Positions 59,736 through 64,000 of a stretch of 64,000 nucleotides of DNA are shown here, one piece after another (the stretch's first letter is position 1; every line of letters begins with the position of its first letter). Origin of the DNA: JACRGC01 sp041305345 (GTDB lineage: Archaea; Micrarchaeota; Micrarchaeia; Norongarragalinales; SBBD01); contig JBFYLP010000006.1 in assembly GCA_041305345.1 (NCBI GenBank), positions 310,001 through 374,000 on the forward strand, given 5' to 3'. A program made the translations under genes and the position numbers. Under the pieces are notes generated by a model. The model saw only the letters and a program-made list of their open reading frames with translations. It did no database searches and was not told the origin of the DNA.

Positions 59736-60410
59736 ATGTGGGTCGCACGCATCAAGTTCTGGCACGCGAATTCGTACGTCACTGAAAAGACTGAGCACCT
59801 GGATGCGGTGTTTTCGAGCTACTACTTGAACACGTACCAGGAGGGGCAGACAACTTACATTACTAGAGTGGGGCTTTCCCTCGGGAAGGACTGGGAGAAG
59901 CTGATGAAAACGATCGTTTCGGATCCCAGGATAGAGGTGCTAAGGGCGGAGGGGAAGCAGGTGATTTTCAAGATGCCAGCGAGCCACGCATACCATAGCA
60001 TACTGCTGGATGGAAGCGTGTTCCAGCTAAGGCCGCCGGTTGCGAAAGATGGATTCGAGTATTGGGACGTTGCGGCAATGGAGAAGAAGCACATCAAAAG
60101 GCTGATTGAGAGGATGAACCGTAACAGGAAGGTCGCGTGGGCGGAAATGCTCAGTTTGAAGCAGAAGGAGGTCGATTTGTTCGTGCCGAGCGCATTTTCC
60201 AAGCTCACCGATAAACAGAGATGGGCATTCGAGATGGCGATCAAGTACGGCTATTACTCGTTCCCGAGGGAGAACGACTTGGAGACTATTGCAAAGAAAT
60301 TGAAGGTGCCTTTCAGCACGTTCCGGGAGCATCTCCGGATCGCGGAGAGCAAGCTGCTGCCGGCACTTTGGAATTTCGTGACTTATGAGGCGCTGGAGGA
60401 AACGAAATAA
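59736..60410 (+). CDS. HTH_10 (Bat-type) helix-turn-helix regulator
   Basis: A 224-residue protein. The C-terminal 60 residues match archaeal Bat/HTH_10 domains: LTDKQRWAFEMAIKYGYYSFPR, then LETIAKKLKVPFSTFREHLRIAE. The N-terminal 150 residues may bind a ligand or protein. ATTAATTAAA lies upstream as a possible promoter. It is probably a transcription regulator; its target is unknown. Confidence 0.85.
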   Translation: MWVARIKFWHANSYVTEKTEHLDAVFSSYYLNTYQEGQTTYITRVGLSLGKDWEKLMKTIVSDPRIEVLRAEGKQVIFKMPASHAYHSILLDGSVFQLRPPVAKDGFEYWDVAAMEKKHIKRLIERMNRNRKVAWAEMLSLKQKEVDLFVPSAFSKLTDKQRWAFEMAIKYGYYSFPRENDLETIAKKLKVPFSTFREHLRIAESKLLPALWNFVTYEALEETK

Positions 60411-60529
60411 TCCTGCCCCATATCCGCAGGAAGCATCACCATCCGAACCGCATGCCCCCAAATCGATTGTAGCTAGCGGAACAAACATCACCTAAGCTTG
60501 CATCAATTTACCGTTTTAGGGTGGCGGCC

Positions 60530-61156
60530 TTAACCCTCTTTCCGGTTCCGTTCATAAAAGTCGAGAGCGTCCCGGATTTTACTCTTTGTATAGAATCTCT
60601 TAAGTGCCTTTTCTCCCCGTTCCGTGATACCTGTTTTTTGGTTGAAGAAGCCGTTATCGGTCATCCGTTTTTTCCACTCCCCCAAGTGATTTGCGTCAAA
60701 AACAGGATAAGCATAAAGCAAAAGAATTCCCTTGGCCCCATACGCCCGGTAGAAACGCCGTATTTTTTGCCCCCGACCAGCATATTCCTCTAAAAAAGAA
60801 AACATACTGGCGTGCAACGAAACCGCGGGTTCCAAAAAAGTACGGCTTCGAAACGCATGATGTTTCAGGGGCTTTTTCAGGAGCCGGCCCAAATTTGCTA
60901 GACCTAAAACCGAGTGAAGTAATTCGTGCGTCAAATCATACGGCGTGGCTCGCGGGCTGATATGCACCCGGTCAGTTACTAGGGCATGCGCCGGAATCAG
61001 CCAACGGCCCTTGTTGTAAATCGGCAACATCTCTTCCACGGGCACTTGCGAAAGCCTTGAGAGTTCCGAGTACACAGCTAAAGCAATCGGCGGAAGGTGC
61101 TCAATCCTGAACTTCTCTCCTTCTTCAGGCAATGGCAATTTTTTAAAAATACCCAT
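60530..61156 (-). CDS. HExxH-motif protein, possible zinc metalloprotease
   Basis: A 208-residue soluble protein. Residues 77-81 read HELLH in the context YDLTHELLHSVLG, the pattern of a zincin active site, with a possible third acidic ligand in SFLEEYAG about 40 residues later. The preceding ISPRATPYD could be the edge strand. A small zinc peptidase is the best guess. It lies in an accessory stretch with a toxin-antitoxin pair on its right and no gene in 61157-61485. Confidence 0.6.
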   Translation of the reverse strand: MGIFKKLPLPEEGEKFRIEHLPPIALAVYSELSRLSQVPVEEMLPIYNKGRWLIPAHALVTDRVHISPRATPYDLTHELLHSVLGLANLGRLLKKPLKHHAFRSRTFLEPAVSLHASMFSFLEEYAGRGQKIRRFYRAYGAKGILLLYAYPVFDANHLGEWKKRMTDNGFFNQKTGITERGEKALKRFYTKSKIRDALDFYERNRKEG

Positions 61157-61312
61157 GCTATTCCACTTCGAATAAATGCCCCGTTTAACTCGGAGCGTAT
61201 TTGGAGATTAGGCGGTAACAAATATATAAAAGACTCGAAAAATGCAAAATTCCCTTCTACTCGCTGGATTTTCAAAAAAGTTCTGCTGCCAAAAATTTGT
61301 TTAAAAGAGTTT

Positions 61313-61349
61313 GCCGCTCGGGCATAGTTCAGCATGTTCCGAGAGCGGC
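61313..61349 (+). other. Long hairpin in the 61157-61485 gene-free interval
   Basis: GCCGCTC pairs with GAGCGGC; inside, GGG and GCAT can pair with ATGT and CC, giving about 13 pairs. TTTAAAAG lies about 10-15 nt before. The interval 61157-61485 also has a TATATAAAAG at about 61226. It may hold a small RNA. Otherwise nothing is seen in this stretch. Confidence 0.35.
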
Positions 61350-61485
61350 ACCACCCGAACACACCCTCCAAAATCAATAATTATTCGCCTGAATTAATTT
61401 TCACATGCACCGGAACCCCACGAATGCCCAATCAATGCACAACCTTTATATTGCTAGATGTGCATCCATTAAGCATGGTGAGAAT

Positions 61486-61725
61486 ATGAACGTGAACCTG
61501 GGGGCGCCGTACGTGGCAATAATCAAAAGGATAATCGAGAAGGGGTATTCCGCAAACCAGACCGAAGCCATAAGGCAGGCACTGCTTGCTTATAATCGCG
61601 AGCTGGAGGAGGAGGAAGTGCGGCTGGTGAACAAGGGAATAGAATCCGAGATGATGGGAATCCGGGCGGGAAAAACCAAATTATATACTCATGCCCAAAT
61701 GAAGAAAAAATACGGGATTGATTGA
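61486..61725 (+). CDS. Ribbon-helix-helix antitoxin-like protein
   Basis: A 79-residue protein starting MNVNLGAPYVAIIKRIIEKG, with a short N-terminal strand and two helices (SANQTEAIRQALLAYNREL) typical of CopG/ParD-type ribbon-helix-helix proteins. The remaining tail would bind the toxin. GGTGAG precedes ATG 61486. The toxin gene starts directly after the stop (0 nt). Confidence 0.8.
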   Translation: MNVNLGAPYVAIIKRIIEKGYSANQTEAIRQALLAYNRELEEEEVRLVNKGIESEMMGIRAGKTKLYTHAQMKKKYGID

Positions 61726-61986
61726 ATGGAAATCCTTTATTCAAAGGCAGCAGTTGACGATATTGATTCGATGGACGCCCAGTCAAGGAAGCTTTTTTTC
61801 AAACACATAGAAAAAGTGGCATGCATGCCTCCGAGGAGGCACATGAAATTCGGTTTGCCATTCAATGCCGAGAACGTTACGAGACAGGCGAGGCTGGTTT
61901 TCCAAATCGAGAGCAATAAGCTATACATCCTCCGGTGCTTCGGGTCGCATAAGGAGTACGAGAGATGGTACAATTCATATAAGTGA
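61726..61986 (+). CDS. RelE/ParE-family toxin
   Basis: An 86-residue protein: MEILYSKAAVDDIDSMD, KHIEKVACMPPRRHMKFGLPF, then ARLVFQIESNKLYILRCFGSHKEYERWY. This is the RelE/ParE fold with the closing strand and basic/aromatic residues. It abuts the ribbon-helix-helix gene, so together they are a type II toxin-antitoxin module. It may cleave ribosome-bound mRNA or act on gyrase. Confidence 0.82.
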   Translation: MEILYSKAAVDDIDSMDAQSRKLFFKHIEKVACMPPRRHMKFGLPFNAENVTRQARLVFQIESNKLYILRCFGSHKEYERWYNSYK

Positions 61987-62086
61987 GATGACATGACTGC
62001 TTTATCCCGAAACCCGCTTTATAGCGGCTAAATTTTAATTAAAACCGCCCGTTACATCACTACAATAGGGAGAGCGGGTGGTTTAA

Positions 62087-62179
62087 ATGGAATTACTTGG
62101 AATACTTTTTGGGCTGATGCTGGTGGGCTCGATTTTTGGGAAGGAATTCCCCTCGGATGGCATTCCGATGTATCCTTGA
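62087..62179 (+). CDS. 30-residue hydrophobic peptide
   Basis: A short frame: MELLGILFGLMLVGSIFG then KEFPSDGIPMYP. One membrane helix spans residues 3-18. GGTGG precedes the ATG by 5 nt. It lies between the toxin and the PEP-mobile gene, on the same strand. Unknown. Confidence 0.45.
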   Translation: MELLGILFGLMLVGSIFGKEFPSDGIPMYP

Positions 62180-62211
62180 ATCTTAGAGGAAGAATAGGGT
62201 GAAAATTACTC

Positions 62212-63696
62212 ATGAGATGGCTCAAACTGTGGACTCACAGGCCGTATGCGCCCACAATAATGTTCTATGCATTGAGGGCTACGGTTAAAGGATTCGTAAA
62301 GCGCTTCCCGAGCAAAATCGGTTTGGGCGCTTCCATCTGGAAGGATGCGATGGAGGAATACGCTTACCCGGAAAAGGAGTTTCTCGTAACTTCCGATTCG
62401 TTGGTCAAATGGGCGATGGCAAAACGGAAGGAGGTCGGGAGGTTCTTCAAAATTGCGTACGATAAATCGGTAGGAATGCGGAAATTTTCAGAAGAATGCA
62501 AGGGGAAGGAATTGGCCCGAATTGAGTCCGGGGAATTGCTCGCATTCCTTGAGGTAAGCATGGAACGGTACGAGGAGCTCTACTCGTATGCAACAATCGC
62601 ATCCCTGATAGGGTACAGGAAGGAGAGCCCGATCGACGCGAAAGCGGAGGGGATCCTGAGGAAAAAACTTGAACGGCATCCTGAGAAATTCGCGGATTAT
62701 TACGTCTACCTGACGAGGCCCCCGAAAATCCTGAAGACGCAGCTGCTGGAATTGGAAATCCTGAGGCTCGCCGGAAAAACCAAGAAGGAGGGGGCGATTA
62801 GCAAGGAAGCCATCATTGGGAAGTACTCCCCCCAGTTGGAAAAAATCGCCGCAGAATACGAATGGCTGTCGTTCGACCTATGTTCAAAGGCGGGGTGGGA
62901 TGTAGGGCACTATGCAGACCTCGTGGTGGAAAGGCAGGCTGCGGACATTGGGAAGGAGATATCGTTCATCAGCAATTATGAGAAAACGGCAGAGAGGGAA
63001 TTTGTGCGTACCTGCAGGGAGCTGGGGTTCGGGAGGGAGGAAAGGTCGCTATTCGAGTTCATCAGGCTGCTGGGGTATTACAAATGGGCAAGGGAACACG
63101 AGTTTACCGAGGCATTCTACAACCTTGCTCCCATCCAGAAGGAATTGGGAAAAAGGTGCGGGCTGAATGCCGTGGAATCGGCGTATATCATTCCTTTCGA
63201 GTTCCACGTGGCGCTAAAGGAGCCGGAAAAATACAAGAAAATTGCCAGGGAGAGGATGAAGCTTGGAATCCTGCTAATGAGTAGGGACGGTTACGAGTTC
63301 TTGGCCGGACCGGAAGCGGCGGAGTATATCGGGAAGATGGAATTCCACAAGGAGAAGGTGGAAGCGGATGCTTCCGAATTGAGGGGGATGCCTGCCTGCG
63401 CGGGAATGGCAAGGGGAACCGTGAAAATCATCAATACTGCGAAGGATATGCATAAGATGAGGGAGGGGGATATCCTAGTTAGTGCTGCGACCACGCCGGA
63501 CCTGGTGCCTGCGATGAAAAAGGCAGCTGCGATCATAACAAATGAGGGCGGGATTACCTGCCATGCGGCGATTGTGAGCAGGGAACTGAAAATCCCGTGC
63601 ATCGTCGGGGTAAAAAATGCAAATAGGATACTTAAGGATGGTGATGAGGTTGGGGCCGATGCCAATAGGGGCATCATCAAGCGGTTGAAGGGATAA
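62212..63696 (+). CDS. PEP-utilising mobile-domain protein without ATP-grasp domain (copy 2)
   Basis: A 494-residue protein related to 37311-38774. The last 90 residues are the swivelling phosphohistidine domain: GMPACAGMARGTVKI, ILVSAATTPDLVPAMKKA, EGGITCHAAIVSREL and DEVGADANRGIIKRL. The first 400 residues are helical with no ATP-grasp signature. Two such copies, and perhaps a third starting at 63702, suggest a family-specific role distinct from glycolytic PEP synthase. Confidence 0.82.
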   Translation: MRWLKLWTHRPYAPTIMFYALRATVKGFVKRFPSKIGLGASIWKDAMEEYAYPEKEFLVTSDSLVKWAMAKRKEVGRFFKIAYDKSVGMRKFSEECKGKELARIESGELLAFLEVSMERYEELYSYATIASLIGYRKESPIDAKAEGILRKKLERHPEKFADYYVYLTRPPKILKTQLLELEILRLAGKTKKEGAISKEAIIGKYSPQLEKIAAEYEWLSFDLCSKAGWDVGHYADLVVERQAADIGKEISFISNYEKTAEREFVRTCRELGFGREERSLFEFIRLLGYYKWAREHEFTEAFYNLAPIQKELGKRCGLNAVESAYIIPFEFHVALKEPEKYKKIARERMKLGILLMSRDGYEFLAGPEAAEYIGKMEFHKEKVEADASELRGMPACAGMARGTVKIINTAKDMHKMREGDILVSAATTPDLVPAMKKAAAIITNEGGITCHAAIVSRELKIPCIVGVKNANRILKDGDEVGADANRGIIKRLKG

Positions 63697-63701
63697 GAAT
63701 C

Positions 63702-64000
63702 ATGGAATTTTACAAGCAGTATACCCTGAAGGTGAGCCCTTTTCCGGTGGCGCTGATGTATGAGATATTTGCAGGGAAGTTGATGGGTTACGCGGGGGCC
63801 GTGCAGAAGATGATGGTCTCGGAATTCGAGGGAGGAACGAGCAGGGGTTATTTCATCAGGAAGGACGTTTACGATTGCGGGGATGCCATTGCGGAGAGCA
63901 TCGCAAGCGGTAAATTGCCCCTTGAGAAAGTGATTTCTGATTTTGAAAGCGGGAATATGAAATTGGAAGCAACTGCCAAAAAAATTAACAAAAAAGAGCT
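63702..64000 (+). CDS. Start of a further gene, cut by the window end
   Basis: The frame starts at ATG 63702 (MEFYKQYTLKVSPFPVALMYE) 5 nt after the preceding stop and is still open at 64000 (about 99 codons). It is charged and helical. The layout resembles the N-terminus of the preceding PEP-mobile protein (basic start, then an aromatic and Lys/Glu-rich helix), so it may be a third paralogue. The C-terminal part is missing, so this is only a guess. Confidence 0.5.
   Translation, partial: MEFYKQYTLKVSPFPVALMYEIFAGKLMGYAGAVQKMMVSEFEGGTSRGYFIRKDVYDCGDAIAESIASGKLPLEKVISDFESGNMKLEATAKKINKKE

Noticed and set aside
1..64000. CRISPR arrays, rRNA genes, insertion sequences with transposase
   Set aside because: No regularly spaced repeats, rRNA-like conserved blocks or transposase motifs were seen on either strand.

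Overview
The window is a 64 kb piece of an archaeal chromosome. It encodes archaeal or eukaryotic-type information proteins (Rpo7, Spt4, ribosomal S24e and S27ae, Sec61-beta, deoxyhypusine synthase, AdkA, Rad50). Many genes have a TATA-like box about 25-30 nt upstream of the start codon (leaderless promoters), and two proteins carry class III (pilin-type) signal peptides. Very small membrane proteins, a bacterial-type GAPDH, an H+-pyrophosphatase and interrupted tRNA genes at unusual positions suggest a DPANN-type lineage (Micrarchaeota or Diapherotrites are plausible). No rRNA or other phylogenetic marker here settles this.

Region 1 (about 0.1-19.4 kb) is a surface-glycan locus, mostly on the minus strand. 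It has sugar-nucleotide enzymes (GDP-mannose 4,6-dehydratase, several NAD-dependent epimerases, two UDP-GlcNAc 2-epimerases, a UDP-sugar dehydrogenase), a DegT-family enzyme whose PLP lysine is replaced by histidine, a formyltransferase, two methyltransferases, a glutamine-dependent asparagine synthase-like amidotransferase, GT2/GT4 glycosyltransferases and two polytopic GT39-like transferases. Together these could build and transfer an unusual deoxy-, amido- or formyl-sugar glycan.

Region 2 (19.5-28.7 kb) has a type II/IV secretion-type ATPase with a duplicated C-terminal tail, a divergent single-pass membrane protein, Rad50, two paralogous small membrane proteins and a cation/H+ antiporter fused to a GNAT acetyltransferase.

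Region 3 (28.7-33.3 kb) is accessory: an Imm-5-like protein, small unknown genes, a cysteine synthase-like gene, three copies of a tRNA-Glu 3'-end-like repeat, a toxin-antitoxin-like pair, a cobalamin adenosyltransferase, and tRNA-Glu and tRNA-Leu. Both tRNA genes are interrupted in the T-loop.

Region 4 (33.4-49.3 kb) holds a membrane-bound HTH regulator near a rhomboid protease, phosphomannomutase, a PEP-utilising mobile-domain protein, deoxyhypusine synthase, a PLD-family nuclease, cell-surface proteins sharing an N-terminal anchor, GAPDH, Sec61-beta, thioredoxin and glutamate dehydrogenase.

Region 5 (49.4-64 kb) holds an HD phosphohydrolase, two pilin-signal lectin-like proteins, AdkA, tRNA-Lys (also interrupted in the T-loop), a PIN protein, H+-PPase, the rpo7-spt4-S24e-S27ae information cluster, an HExxH protein, a second toxin-antitoxin pair and further PEP-utiliser family genes.

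The strongest unusual signal is that all three tRNA genes seen are interrupted at the same T-loop position. The Glu and Lys introns share several sequence blocks, which suggests a spreading intron family.
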